A DNA stretch of 64,000 nucleotides from Platanthera guangdongensis (taxonomy: Eukaryota; Streptophyta; Magnoliopsida; Asparagales; Orchidaceae), in contig CM077163.1 in the NCBI GenBank assembly GCA_039583875.1, forward strand, positions 110,679,213 to 110,743,212, read 5' to 3'. How positions within the stretch are numbered: position 1 is the stretch's first letter; each line of letters opens with the position of its first letter. Shown here piece by piece: positions 1 through 11,550 of the stretch. Under the pieces are notes generated by a model, which saw only the letters and a list, made by a program, of their open reading frames with translations, was not told the origin of the DNA and made no database searches. The translations under genes and the position numbers were made by a program.

Positions 1-137
1 AACGATTTTCCTTAGAAACAAAGGTGTGGAGTTTTGCCTGAGCGTGTGCAGTTATCCCCTGCACGACGTGGCATCACGGCACGTGTTTTCTCTTGCTCTG
101 ATACGATTTCTTCGTTGAGAAAATGCGGGTTGTGACA
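1..137 (-). mobile_element. Partial LTR of a chromovirus-type gypsy element (window edge)
   Basis: Read on the minus strand this stretch begins at 137 with TGTCACAACCC, the usual start of Tekay-like gypsy LTRs, and runs off the window at position 1. It interrupts a gag reading frame: the sequence from 138 onward matches the related gag copy near 3650, while 1-137 does not. The 5 bases at 138-142 (ACCTC) would be one copy of the target-site duplication; the other lies outside the window. The element body is not visible, so the assignment rests on the LTR terminus and on the clean break in homology. Confidence 0.55.
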
Positions 138-456
138 ACCTCGGCCATGTCCTCGACCTCCAAAATACTGAGCTGGCGGGGCAGCCGGTGGTGTTGGAGG
201 TGGTGCCGCCCTCATGGGGCAGTTCCTCCGGATATGCCCAACCTGATGATAGTTAAAGCATTCTGGGGGGGGGGTATATGCCATACCCCCGGGTCTCTGC
301 ACCTCCCGCATCTGGGGTGGCTGAGGGGCCACCACTACTGGTTCCCTCTGCTCTTGTCTCACCTCCTGATGAGGTTAGTCTTCTACTTTTCTCCCATCTG
401 TGATGCGGCCCCGCCGCTGATCTTCTTCTTCCGACCGCATACTCGTGAAACCCCAT
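138..456 (-). pseudogene. Gag C-terminal fragment, tandem chromovirus core (copy 1)
   Basis: This is a minus-strand remnant of a gypsy Gag. It has a proline-rich linker followed by a CCHC-like zinc knuckle (CFNYHQVGHIRRNC) and a Gly/Arg-rich tail with GGRGHGRG. The second zinc-binding Cys is replaced by Tyr. Upstream it is joined directly to integrase at about 456 with no LTR or Gag N-terminus between them, and it ends where the LTR at 1-137 begins. A second copy with the identical integrase-to-gag junction lies at 3562-3960. In an intact element Gag forms the cytoplasmic particle and the knuckle packages the RNA. Nonfunctional. Confidence 0.7.
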
Positions 457-3444
457 GTATCGGTCTGATCTTCAAGAATACCCGGTCCCCCACCTGGAAC
501 TCCACCTAACGATGCTGAGCATCGTAATACTTAGCCTGTCGGCTCTATGCCTCTAACATCCTATCCCGTATCAACCTCACCTGAGACTCGGTGTCCTCAA
601 CAAACTATGAACCCAAAGCCTTCGGATCCTCATCCTGTATCCACGATAGCGGAGTCCTACACCTCCGTCCGTATAGGGCCTCATAAGGAGCCATCCTAAT
701 GCTGGACTGGTAGCTATTATTATATGAGAACTCGATCAGTGGCAACAGCTTCTCCCAAGGCTCACCGCGATCCAATATGCAAAGTCACAGCAGATCTTCC
801 AATGTCCGATTAGTGTGTTCTGTCTGCCCATCTGCCTGGGGATGAAAAGCGGTACTGAATGTTAGCCGAGTGCCCAAGTAAGCCTGCACGGATCTCCACT
901 CCCTAGATGTAAATCGTCCATCCCGATCCGATACAATCGTCCTGGGTACGCCATGATAACGGACGAAATGCTCCATGAATTTCTGAACCAGCACACCAAC
1001 CCAGTCATCCTTTTTGATCGGGATAAATCTGGCTACCTTTGTCAGCCGGTCGATGATCACCCAGATCGAATTATTTCTCGTCTGCGATCGGGGAAGCCCA
1101 TGTATGAAGTCTATTGCGATATCATCGAACTTCCACTCCGGCACTGGGAATGGCTGCAACAATCCTGCGGGGTTTCAACACTCTGCCTTCACCAGCTGGC
1201 ACGCCTCGCAGTGGGTCACGAAGTAGGTGATATCCTTCTTCATGCCCATCCAATACATGGTCTTCTTTAGAACCGCAGTCATCTTCGTAACTCCCGGGTC
1301 TACTGAATACCGACTGTAGTGAGACTCCGTCATGATGTCTTCCCGGGCCTGGCCTCCCTCTGGTATGTAAACCCATCCTCTGAAACACACTAGGCCATCC
1401 CTCAGTGTGTAATCACCAGTAGTTCCTGCTTCTAAGGCCTAGAATATCGGACCTAGCTTGGCATCCTTCCTCTGCCCATCTCTGACTAGGTCTCAAATGC
1501 ATCTGTGGCAACCAACGATGCTAGGTACTCCCGGTACAGCTCTGGGTGATCCTTATACACCAGGGATATCTACATCTTGTCCAACATCTGGACCAAATAC
1601 AAGGCCATCATCTGCGGTCCTGCTCCAGAGTTTGTGGCCTTCCGGCTCAGCGCATCTGCCACCACATTCGCTTCCCTGGGTGGTAGTGCATCTCGTACTG
1701 GTAGTGTGCTAGAAACTCAACCCATCATCTCTGCCTGATATTCAGCTCCTTCTGCGTGTCCATATACCTCAAGTTCTTATGATCGGAGTAAATGTCGCAC
1801 TGGACACCATACAGATAGTGTAGCTAGACTTTCAGAGCAAATATGACCGCACCCATCTCTAAGTCATTAACTGAGTAGTTCTGCTCATGCTTCTTCAGCT
1901 GTCGTGAAGCGTACGCTATCACATGACCATTCTGCATCAGCACTGCACCCATGCCCTGGTAGGAAGCGTCGTTGTAGACCTGGAATCCTTCTTTCCCCGA
2001 AGGGAGGGAAATTATAAGAGCCGAGGTGAGTCGATCCTTCAACTCATGAAAATCCACCTCGCACTGCAGGGTCCAGACAAAGGGCACATCCTTCCTCGTC
2101 AGGGATGTGAGTGGAAGGGTAATATGAGAAAATCCCTTCACGAACTTCCGGTAGTATCCGACAAATCCTAGAAAACTCCGCATGTCTATGGACGACTTCA
2201 GTTGCAGCAAATCGCGAACTGCCTGAACTTGGCCGGGTCCACTGCCAACCTAGCACCACTGATGATATGGCCTAGGAAAGCCACCTCCCTAAACCAGAAC
2301 TGGCATTTGCTGAACTTCACATAAAGCTGGTGCTCCCGCAGTCTCTCTAAGGTCAGCGTCTGATGTCGTGTATGCTCCTCCTTTGTCCTCGAGTAAATGA
2401 GGATGTCATCAATAAACACGATGATGAACACATCCAAATATGCCTCAAACACCCGATTCATGAGGCTCATGAATGCTGACGGTGCATTCGTGATCCCGAA
2501 GGGCATCACGTTAAACTTGAACAGACCATATCTATTACTGAAGGCAGTCTTTGGAATGTCCTCCTGAATCTGCAGCTGGTAGTGGCCCTACCTCAAATCC
2601 AATTTTGAAAAGAAGTGCGCCCTCTCTAGTTGATCAAACAGCTCATCTATCTTTGATAATGGATAGGTATTCCAAACTGTCAGTCGGTTCAGTGCTCGGT
2701 AGTCGATGCACAATCTAAGTGTCCCGTCCTTCTTCTTGACGAACAAGAGCGGGGCTCCCCATGGTGAAGAGCTTGGCCGGACAAATTCGGCTTCCACCAG
2801 CTCCTGCAACTGGCTTTGAAACTCTGTCAACTCCTTCGGGGCCATCCGGTAAGGTGCTCTAGATGTCGGCTTAGCCCCTGGTACCAGTTGTATCAGAATA
2901 TCCTGCTCCTAGTGCGGGGGTAGTCCTGGCAGCTTCTCTGGAAATATGTCCGCAGAATCTCGCACCATTGGGATGTCCCAGATGGAATCCTTGGCCCCAG
3001 CAATTTCAAACAACACTTCATAGATTTCTTCCCCCTATAAGTTGGCCTTGACGGCCTGCACGAATGACAGCAAGAGAGGGGGAATAGGTCTAATACCTTC
3101 GACGACGATGTAGGAATCCCCATGCCTCACAGTAATCCTCTTTGTCAGGCAGTCAATCTGAGCATGGTTCCAATGCAACCATGTCATGCCTAGGATCAAG
3201 TCAAAGACTGGAATCTTCAGGACCGTCGCTGGCGCTTCCAATATCTTTTCGCCGATCTATGCCTCCATGTTTCAGCGGGCGGTGGTGAATAACTCCGATA
3301 CGTCTGGTAGTCGTATCCTCATCATCAGGCCTGTGAATCGCTCTATGCCTTCCAGCACTTCCACAAAGGCTTCCGACATGAACGAGTGCGAAGCATCCGT
3401 ATCAAACAATGTATAGGCGGGCTTACCGCTGATGAAGACTACAC
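457..3444 (-). pseudogene. Chromovirus pol remnant: PR, RT, RH, IN (tandem core unit 1)
   Basis: Degenerate Ty3/gypsy polyprotein read from 3444 down. The protease follows the intron acceptor directly and has FDTDAS where the active-site Asp-Thr-Gly is expected, so Gly became Asp. Reverse transcriptase lies about 2880-2190, with the LCIDYR region near 2700 and the catalytic FIDD near 2415. RNase H lies about 2060-1750, the integrase HHCC zinc region about 1390-1180, and the DDE core about 1160-600 (VSDRDG, FHPQADGQTE). Many stops and frameshifts are present. The integrase ends at an HGVSRV motif where the C-terminal SH3-like part and chromodomain should follow. Instead gag sequence begins. 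The order and RT motifs fit a Tekay-like chromovirus. Confidence 0.8.
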
Positions 3445-3561
3445 CTGGGGTAGTTTAAAGTCTTAGAAATCTAATTATGGTTTTATTTCCAAGTTTATTA
3501 GTTCTATATCCATAACTCTAATTATCTAGGAAGGAGAAAAACTTAAAATTAACTGGCGTAC
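3445..3561 (-). other. Putative GT-AG intron between gag and protease, 117 nt
   Basis: On the minus strand the gag frame ends ...RNLEQVITG, then comes GTACGCC at 3561. AT-rich sequence follows and ends CCCCAG at 3445, after which the protease frame resumes with VVFISGKPAYTLFDT. Removing 3445-3561 joins the frames in phase 1 (G|GT). If retained, the frame meets a stop after about 15 codons. The same intron position is seen in the separate chromovirus at 30972-31067, whose flanking residues are conserved (VYAxDxTQxRN...VIxG). No transcript evidence is available here. Confidence 0.7.
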
Positions 3562-3960
3562 CTGTGATCACTTGCTCCAGATTCCGTTGTTGAGTCAGAT
3601 CCTGTGCATACACTTGCTCCCTCTCCTGCCTGCGGTCTCTGCCCTGGTATCCACGACCTCGGCCATGTCCTCGACCTCCAAAATACTGAGCTGGCGGGGC
3701 AGCCGGTGGTGCCCCCCCTCATGGGGCAGTTCCTCCGGATATGCCCCACCTGATGAAAGTTGAAGCATTCTGGCGGGGGATATGCCATACCCCCGGGTCT
3801 CTGCACCTCCCGCATCTGGGGTGGCTGAGGGGCCACCACTACTGGTTCCCTCTGCTCCTGTCTTACCTCCTGACAAGGCTGGTCTTCTGCTCTTCTCCCA
3901 TCTGTGATGCGGCCCCACTGCTGATCTTCTTCTTCCGACCGCGTACCCGTGAAACCCCAT
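3562..3960 (-). pseudogene. Gag C-terminal fragment of tandem core unit 1
   Basis: Minus-strand Gag remnant with a basic stretch (RKKK), Gln/Pro-rich linker and zinc-knuckle-like CFNFHQVGHIRRNC. The second zinc ligand is Phe here and Tyr in the other copy. It ends at the intron donor. At about 3960 it is fused directly to integrase of the next unit (HGVSRVRG followed by gag), the same fusion seen at about 456. The spacing between equivalent positions (447 and 3951) is 3504 bp. Nonfunctional, lacking the Gag N-terminus. Confidence 0.72.
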
Positions 3961-4450
3961 GTATCAGTCGGATCTTCAAGAATACCTGGTCCCCCACCTG
4001 AAACTCCACCTGACGATGCCGAGTGTCGTAATACTTAGCCCGTCGGCTCTGTGCCTCTAACATCCTGTCCTGTATCAACCTCACCTAAGCCTCGATGTCC
4101 TCAACAAACTCCGAACCCAAAGCCTTTGGATCCTCATCCTGTATCCACGACAGCGGAGTCCTATAACTCCATCCGTATAGGGCCTCATAAGGAGCCATCC
4201 TTATGCTGGACTGGTAACTGTTATTATATGAGAACTCGATCAGTGGCAACAACTTCTCCCAAGGCTCACCACGATCCAATATGCAAAGTAGCAGCAGATC
4301 TTCCAATGTCCAATTAGTGAGTTTTGTCTGCCCATTAGTCTGGGGATGAAATGCGGTACTGAATGTTAGCCGAGTGCCCATATAAGTCTGCACGGATCTC
4401 CACTCCCAGGACGTAAACCGTCCATCCCGATCCGATACAATCGTCCTGGG
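3961..4450 (-). pseudogene. Integrase fragment of tandem core unit 2
   Basis: The minus-strand reading contains the integrase core end (LTFSTAFHPQTNGQT near 4350) and the GPY-upstream region (VEFQVGDQVFLKIR) up to HGVSRVRG, then the gag junction. It is homologous to 457-946. The fragment is broken at 4450 by insertion of the SIRE-type copia element, and the integrase frame resumes at 17076. Stops are present. Confidence 0.75.
4446..4450. repeat. Target-site duplication CTGGG, left copy
   Basis: CTGGG directly precedes the TG of the 5' LTR at 4451. The same five bases follow the CA of the 3' LTR at 17071-17075. The uninterrupted homologue at 942-946 has a single CTGGG followed by TACGCC, which confirms the empty-site sequence. 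Confidence 0.95.
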
Positions 4451-4641
4451 TGTTGGATCCCTAGTTTGATTTGAGCTAGGATCACTAAGTTAGGATCTTG
4501 TGACCAATCATGTATAGCCAGGGTCATAGTTGTGTCCTAGAGTCTAGCCCAAGTCCTTAGTTTCAACATCACATGGACCAGCCATTATCAGACTACCAGA
4601 GACTCAAGACTTAAAGATTTTTCAAAGACTCAGTAAAATGA

Positions 4642-5425
4642 GTTCGACATTCGTCGAACTCAGGTCGACAATTGTCGTGCTCAGCTCGACGATCTCATAG
4701 AGAATTCTCTGAGCTGAGCTCGACGAACTTGATTCTCAGGTCGACGATCTTTGGACTCTACCTTCAGCATTCCAAGTCCATACTTTGTTCTCTAGACTCA
4801 GGTCGACGAACTTAGTTCTCTGCTCGACGATTTCTGGATTCTCTACTTCAACTTATTAATCCAGAAGTTTCTCAGTTTTCTAAGTACAGAATCATCTTCA
4901 GTCGATGAATTCAAGATTCTCAGCTCGATGAACTTTGACCACTTTGGCTAAAGTTATCCAGCAGCAGTTAGTGGTCCTCAGCTCGATGAAACAAATTCTC
5001 AGGTCGACGATTTCTGGATACTTCAACACTTCACACCAGAAGTTTGTGTCGACACTGGAAGCAAGACTTGTGTCGACACCAACAGTAATTGTGTCGACAT
5101 ACAGGACTTATGTCAACACACTCCAGATTTCTGTCAACACAACAACCATGTCGAGATAGGAAGTAATTATGTCGACACCCAGGACTTGTGTCGACACATT
5201 CCCCAGAAGTTCTGTCAACAAGTTATCAGCTTGACAAAATCAGCTATCAGCTCGACGAACTCCATACACATAAAAGGCAAAATTTCTTGAGAATGCAGTT
5301 CTGTTTTAGCTCGACGATCTTGGAACTCAGCTCGACGAACAGAATCCATCTAGTTGACGAACACAGCTTCTCAGCTCGACGAACTGTGGACTCAGCTTGA
5401 CGATTTCTGTTATCTGTTCGACGAA
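4642..5425. repeat. Array of TCGACGAA and TGTCGACA motifs in U3
   Basis: More than 20 irregularly spaced copies of TCGACGA(A/T), often as CTCAGCTCGACGAA, and of the palindrome TGTCGACA (about 5046-5205). Many copies carry CG to TG or CA changes. Copies are separated by about 10-40 bp of unlike sequence, so this is an interspersed motif array rather than a plain tandem repeat. It lies upstream of the TATA box. The same motif recurs inside the element at 7908-8150 and 11551-11800. Confidence 0.85.
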
Positions 5426-6101
5426 TGCAGACTAAATCATTTCCAGGCATCTGTCCCTTTCCTAATGCAATAATTCCTGAGTAATTAATGCTTCAATATT
5501 CTCTGAATATAACCGTTAGACAAAGCATTAATTATGGTCTTCTCCAGGATTATTGCTTGCCGTTTTTCCATGGGACAGTTGGGGAAATAAATTAATGCAG
5601 TTTATTCTCAAGGCCATCAGCATTGATTGCAGAGGAATTCAAATTTGGAAATACAATTTTGACAGGAAATATAAAATAGATTTTATCTCTTTTCCTGCAG
5701 AGCAGAATAGAACATAGGCACCCAGACAAAAACAATTACAATCAGTCTGCAATAAAAACTCTCTGCTCTCTCTTAGAACTCTGATACATCAACTCACGAA
5801 GCCCTAGACCAGAAGAACATCTGCTACCTGAAGAATAAGAACAATCAAGCAAAATCAAGAGTCTTCATTCTTCAACTCTCCAGGATACTTCAAAGGATAA
5901 AAAAGATTCCATCTGTCAAGAAGTTCCTGAAGATCTTTCTGGTCTAGACTTATAGATTGAAGACCTATCACCCTAAAGCAAAGCTCCAAATTTCCCTGAA
6001 CCATTCTACATCACAGGGGGAGCCATTTGCTAAAATCATATCCATAAGTATTCTCAGTTGTATATTGAGAAAGAGAAGATAATATCATCTCTCACCCCCA
6101 C

Positions 6102-6109
6102 TATATAAA
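6102..6109 (+). promoter_or_regulatory. TATA-like box of the 5' LTR
   Basis: TATATAAAGG lies in the 3' third of the LTR and is preserved in the 3' LTR at about 16685. The position fits a U3/R promoter for genomic RNA. Transcription start is not visible. Confidence 0.55.
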
Positions 6110-6487
6110 GGGTTATAACTCCCTTCAAAAGTTATTCCTGGTTGCAAGTCACCTGACCAAAAGACATGAGGTTTGGTTTTGAGCACATGATCAAAAGCTC
6201 ATTGGTGTCAGACACCTGATCAAAACTCTGAGTGGATTCCTACCAGGGTGGTAGAAGAGTGGATGTACCCAGGTTGGGGAACCACTATAAATTTCTTGTG
6301 TTGTCTGGTTTCCCCTTCTTTTTGTTCTTGCTGTGTTTGTGCTTTCTAGGATTGCTGTGTTTATATTTTATTAAGTTGTTTATGCACTTTCACAATTACA
6401 ACAAATGTTGTAAAAGATTTTAAGGATTTAAGAATACTCTATTCACCCCCCTTTAGAGTATTTTAGATCTAACACATCACTTTCAAT

Positions 6488-6499
6488 TGGTATCAGAGG
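6488..6499 (+). other. Primer-binding site, initiator tRNA-Met type
   Basis: TGGTATCAGAGG begins 2 bases after the LTR end and matches the TGGTATCAGAGC complement of the plant initiator tRNA-Met 3' end except in the last base. It primes minus-strand DNA synthesis in copia elements. Confidence 0.88.
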
Positions 6500-6610
6500 A
6501 GGATTCCCTTGGTTGTATAAGCTAACCCTTGAACCAAAGATCCTGAGTTAGATCTATCTTCACATTCATATTAGATTTATTCTCACACAACATAGCACAG
6601 AACAAGGACT

Positions 6611-7540
6611 ATGCAAGCACCAGACCTTCAGTATGCAATCTGAATAAGTTTACCATCTGGAAGACAAGAATTAGGTTGTACATGAACTCTATTGATGAAG
6701 ATATTTACAACTCCATTTTTACAGGTCCCGGACAGGGACATCACCTCACTGAGGTGAATGATAAGATCCTTATGTGCTTCCCAAGCTCATGGAATTCAAG
6801 GATCTGGCCCATCAAGGAGGCTAGAAGCTTAAATGAGATTTCCACTGAATCTCTCTTAGGCAAGCTTAATTCCTATGAACAGCTGATCAAATCCAGAGAG
6901 GCAGATGAGCAAAGAACACCTCCTCCAGCAAGAAAAGAATAAAGCATTGCATTCAAGGCTGCTGAGGAGATAGAGACTTCAACCACAAATGAAGAGCTGA
7001 TGAGTCTTTTTGCCAAAAGATTCTACAAAATGGCAAGGAAAGACTTCAGGAGGAAGTCATCAAGGCAGGATGACAAACCAAGGTATGACAAAACACCAAC
7101 TAAAGAAGTGGTGTGTTTTGGTTGCAAGAAACCTGGACATTTCATCTCTGAGTGTCCAGAGAATTAGAAGAAGGAGAAGAGAAGAGAGAAGGACACAAGA
7201 AGACAGCACAACAGCAGACCTTCCTCCAGCAAAGGATAAAGGCTTTGTGGCTGAATCCTAGAGTAAGACTGAGGATGAATCGACATCTTCCAGCTCCAGT
7301 GAAGATGAAGAATAGGCAAGGGCCAAAGAAGTCTGCCTAATGGCCATTGATGCCTCCAAAAGCCATTCAGAAGAAGAAGATTCAGACAGTGAAGAAGCTT
7401 CAGAATCTGAAGCTGACCAGGTATTATCTTCTTTTGATTATAGTTCTGATTCATTTAAATCTGAATTCAAAACCATGTGCGTAGATTTAATTAACTCAGA
7501 AAAGGAAATCAAGACTCTTAGGGAAAATTAGGAAACCTAG
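6611..7540 (+). pseudogene. SIRE-type gag remnant
   Basis: Starts at ATG 6611. The N-terminal part reads as a UBN2-type copia Gag (KFTIWKTRIRLYMNSIDED near 6650). A canonical CCHC knuckle lies at about 7114-7155 (CFGCKKPGHFISEC). It is followed by a very acidic Ser/Glu/Asp stretch (7340-7480) and a Glu/Lys/Asn-rich likely coiled coil (7480-7700). Early stops break the frame, and a frameshift separates the knuckle (frame 1) from the acidic part (frame 2). Gag would assemble the particle and bind RNA. Nonfunctional. Confidence 0.75.
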
Positions 7541-8399
7541 AAAATGTTAATTCTGAAAACAATAAGTTAAAGGATGAATTAACCCTACCTAATAAACAAA
7601 TCATATTATTAAAACTGAGTTATGTGAGGCTAAACAACTTGAGGAAACTCTCAATGGGAGAAGCCTCAAGTTGATGGACATCACAAGCACTGTAAATGCC
7701 AGGCTTAATAGCAAGCTGGCTTGGGTGCTTCATCAAGTTTGCCCCCCATCCTAAAGAAAAATATTCTGACTACCCCCATTAAATTTGTTTCTGCAAAAGG
7801 GAAATAAATAATAAGCTATAAACAAAGCAAAGAACATATTCCAAAATCAATAGGTCAAAACAACAAAAATCAGAAAACCACAAGTAAAAACAAGGTTCAG
7901 CAGAATTCATCGAACTCAGATCGACAAAATGTTGACAGTTCGTCGAACCCCACTCGACGAATGCTGAACGCAAACTATAGCTGTAATTATTCGTCTAACT
8001 GCGATCGACGAATACTGTATGGTTCGTCGAGCAGAGGGCGACGAACGTGGGGCACAAAAAATGAATATGTTCATTCTCTGGGCAGAGATCGACGATTTCA
8101 ACCCAATTCATCGAACTCTGGTCGACGAACTCACAGAAATTCGTCGAACCCAGAAATACTTAACAGGAATGTTAATTATAACAACAACTTTAATAATTCT
8201 TGAAAACCATTTAACCATATAGCTGATTGGGTAATACCACCTAGAATATATCACCCTCTAGGATATAAATCTCAACCAGAATTCTCTGTTATATCTAGTT
8301 TTTCATATCAACAATATAAAGGACCCAAGGTAACCTGGGTCAAGAATAATTAATTGTTTTTCATTGCAAGTAAAGAGCTGTCCAGTAAATAATCAAACA
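7541..8399 (+). other. Gag-protease spacer with a TCGACGAA motif array (7908-8150)
   Basis: This spacer holds decayed Gag C-terminal coding sequence with coiled-coil-like composition. At 7908-8150 it holds an array of the same TCGTCGAAC/TCGACGAA motifs found in the LTR: at least eight copies, several as inverted pairs around CTCAG or CCC. Sequence on either side is ordinary AT-rich gag/pol. No other gene is visible. Confidence 0.7.
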
Positions 8400-11300
8400 T
8401 GGTACCTGGACAGTGGATGCTCCAAACATATGACTGGGAGCAAGGACATCTTAACCAACTAAAAGTCCAAGCTAGGACCAAAGGTTATCTTTGGTGATTC
8501 AAAATGTGGCCAGTCTTAAGGTTTTGGAGAAGTGAAGATTGGAGCAGTCACTTTCAAGAAAGTGACGTATGTCAGCAGACTCAAGCATAACCTCATCTCC
8601 ATAAGTCAGTTATGTGATGAAGGTTATCAGGTACACTTTAACTCATCTTCTTGCACTATTGCTAATAAAGAAAAACAAACTGTTTTAATTGGGAATAGCC
8701 AAGGTAACATATACTTAGTTGATTTTCTTTCTGCCAATTCTGATATATGCTTACTTAATATAACTAGTAATCAGAATGATTTATGGCATAAAAGGCTAGG
8801 TCATGTAAACTTGAAAAACATTGCTAGGCTATCAAAAGACAACCATGTTAGAGGTTTACCTTCTGGTCCCTACAAGAAGGAAGGCCTCTGCAGGGCTTGT
8901 CAACTAGGCAATCAAACTAAATCTAGTTTTATATTTGTTAATAAAAGTGATTCACCTAGGATTTTGTATTTGCTACACATGGATCTCTTTGGACCCATTA
9001 TTGTGCAAAGCCTAGGAGGGAAATCCTACACCTTAGTTATAGTGGATGACTTCTCAAGTTTCACTTGGGTGTCCTTTCTGAGATCTAAGTCAGATACCTT
9101 TAAGGTTCTTACAGATTTTCTCAGGACCATACAGATTGAGTTCTCTACTCATATTGCATTGATCAGAAGTGATCATGACACAGAGTTTGAGTCTCTTCTT
9201 ATGCATGAGTTCTGTGAGAAGGAAGGTATCAGGCACTTCTTCTCAGCTCCTAGAACTCCCCAACAAAATGGGATAGCTGAAAGGAAAAATAGGACACTAA
9301 TTAAAGCTGCAGGTACATTACTTGTAGATGCTTACTTGCTAGTAACCTTTTGGGCAGAGGCTGTAAACACTACAAATTATGTCCTGAACAGAAGCCTGAT
9401 ACATAAACTAAAGAACATGACTCTTTATGAATTACTTAAAGGGAAGCAACTTAAAATCAACTATTTTAAAGTATTTGGATGTATATGTTATATTCACAAC
9501 AACAATAAAAGATACATTAGAAAGTTCAAGGCTAAGGCTGAAGAGGGAATCTTTCTAGGATATTCCTAAGTAATTAAAGCCTATAGGGTTTTTAATAAAT
9601 CATCTCTAAAAATTGAAGAATCTATTCATGTTACATTTGATGAAGCTAACATGTCTTGCAAGGAGAAAGAGATTTCTACCAATAGCACCTTGTAGGTACC
9701 TCACTTGTGTGAGAATTTGGATGGACTAAACCTCACCCAAGAGGTTCCAACACATCCTTCTCCACAAGTCATTGAAGAAAGTGAAGATGAAGACACTAAA
9801 GGAATTAATCTTCCCCAAACAACAAACATAATTCCACAAGAGGAATTAGTTCCTACTGCTGTTGCAGAACTAACTCCACCCACTAATCTTGTCACAATAA
9901 GGGATCACCCCAGATCTCAAGTGAATGGAGACATATCAGCAGGTGTACAGATAAGGCATCAACTCAACCAAGATTTGATGCATGCATGTTTTCTCTCTCA
10001 GGTTGAACCTCTATCCATCCATGATGCAGACCAAGATCACCACTGGATCATTGCAATGCAGGAGGAATTAAACCAATTTGAGAGATGTAGAGTTTGAGAT
10101 TTGGCTCCAAGACCCCAAAACTACCCAGTAATTGGAAACAAATGGGTTTACATAAACAAGCTGGACGCCCAAGGAGTGATTGTGAGAAACAAGGCTAGGC
10201 TTGTTGCTCAAGGATATAGGTAAGAGGAAGGAATAGATTATGACCAAACTTTTGCACCTGTGGCAAGGTTAGAGGAAATCAGAATATTCCATGCCTATGC
10301 AGCCTTCAAGAAATTCAAGGTCTATCAAATGGATGTGAAGAGTGCTTTCTTGAATGAAGTACTAAAAAAAGAGGTTTATGTTGAACAACCTCCCGGTTTT
10401 GTCTCTCCAACTCACCCCTCTTATGTTTTTAAATTGCATAAATCCCTCTATTGTCTAAAGCAAGCTCCAAGAGCTTAGTATGAGACCTTAGCTAGCCTTT
10501 TGTTAGAGCATAAGTTCATTAGAGGCATAGTAGATAAGACACTTTTCACTGGACATCATAAGGACCAAATATTGTTAGTACAAATATATGTGGATGATAT
10601 CATATTTGGGTATACTGATTCCAAATTGTGCAAGAGGTTCTCTGACCTCATGCATTCAAAATTTGAAATGAGTAGCATGGGTGAGCTCTCCTACTTCCTT
10701 GGTCTCCAAGTGAAGCAGCTCCCTGATGGCATCTTTATCTCCCAAGCTAAATATGCAAAAAAGCTTATCAAAAAGTTTGGGATGGCTGATGCATCAGTAA
10801 AGAAAACACCTATGGCTACAAATGCTGTAATAGACTCTGATCCACATGGGAAACCTGTTGACCAGAAATTATATAGGGGCATTGTTGGGTCCCTATTATA
10901 TCTTACAGCTAGCAGACCTGATATCATGTTTGCCACATGCCTTTGTGTTAGGTTCCAAGTGAACCCTAAATAATCTCATCTAGTTTTCTTAAAAATAATT
11001 TTGTGATATATAAAGTGTTGTCCAAGTCTAGGCCTATGGTATCCCAATGAATCAGAATTTAAGTTAACTGGATACTCAGATGCTGATTTTGCTGGATGCA
11101 TGGTGGACAGGAAAAGTACTTCAGGAACCTACCAGTTCCTGGGTATGAGATTAGTGTCCTGGTTTTGTAAGAAATAGTCATCTGTGTCTATCTCAACTGG
11201 TAAGGCAGAATATATTGCAGCTGGCAGTTGTTGTTCCCAGATACCGTGGATTCAAAATCAATTACTAGACTATGGTCTCAACTTAAATAATTCAACTCTA

Positions 11301-11540
11301 CTTTGTGATAACATAAGTATTATAGCCATAGCACAAAATCCAGTTCATCACAGTAGGACCAAACATATAGATATTAGACATCATTTCATAAGAGAGTGTG
11401 TAGACAAAAACAAAATTAAACTTGTCTATATCTACACTGATTTACAAAGAGCTGACATTTTCACCAAACCTCTGGATGAAAGAAACCATATGTTCTTTAT
11501 AAATCAGCTTGGAATGATTAATGGAGAAGACTTAGTTTAG
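8400..11540 (+). pseudogene. SIRE-type pol remnant: PR, IN, RT, RH in one register
   Basis: One reading register (frame of 8400) runs 3.1 kb to a stop at 11538-11540 with about ten internal nonsense codons. Protease has WYLDSGCSKHMTG (8400). The pre-integrase zinc region has LWHKRLGH (about 8779) and CRACQ. Integrase has MDLFGP (about 8980), a second Asp near 9175, and QQNGIAERKN with the Glu near 9280. RT has [19 protein letters not shown] (about 10320) and the catalytic YVDD near 10588. RNase H has YSDADFAG near 11070, KAEYIAA near 11205, and RTKHIDIRHHFIRE. Several stops replace Trp or Gln (for example at 10095, 10221 and 10476), fitting C-to-T decay of a methylated silent copy. Confidence 0.88.
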
Positions 11541-11550
11541 TTTCTGTTTG

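Larger units (their letters stand above)
4451..6485 (+). repeat. 5' LTR of the SIRE-type element
   Basis: 2035 bp, starting TGTTGGATCCC and ending ACATCACTTTCA; its partner is 15034-17070. Contents in order are a U3 with a dense TCGACGAA/TGTCGACA motif array (4642-5425), an AT-rich part, a TATA-like box at 6102-6109, and a terminal CACCCCCCTTTAGAG segment typical of SIRE-type LTR ends. Confidence 0.93.

Noticed and set aside
12..362. Continuous minus-strand frame joining gag and upstream sequence
   Set aside because: It spans the junction between gag remnant and the foreign LTR at position 137, so the frame is a chance fusion.
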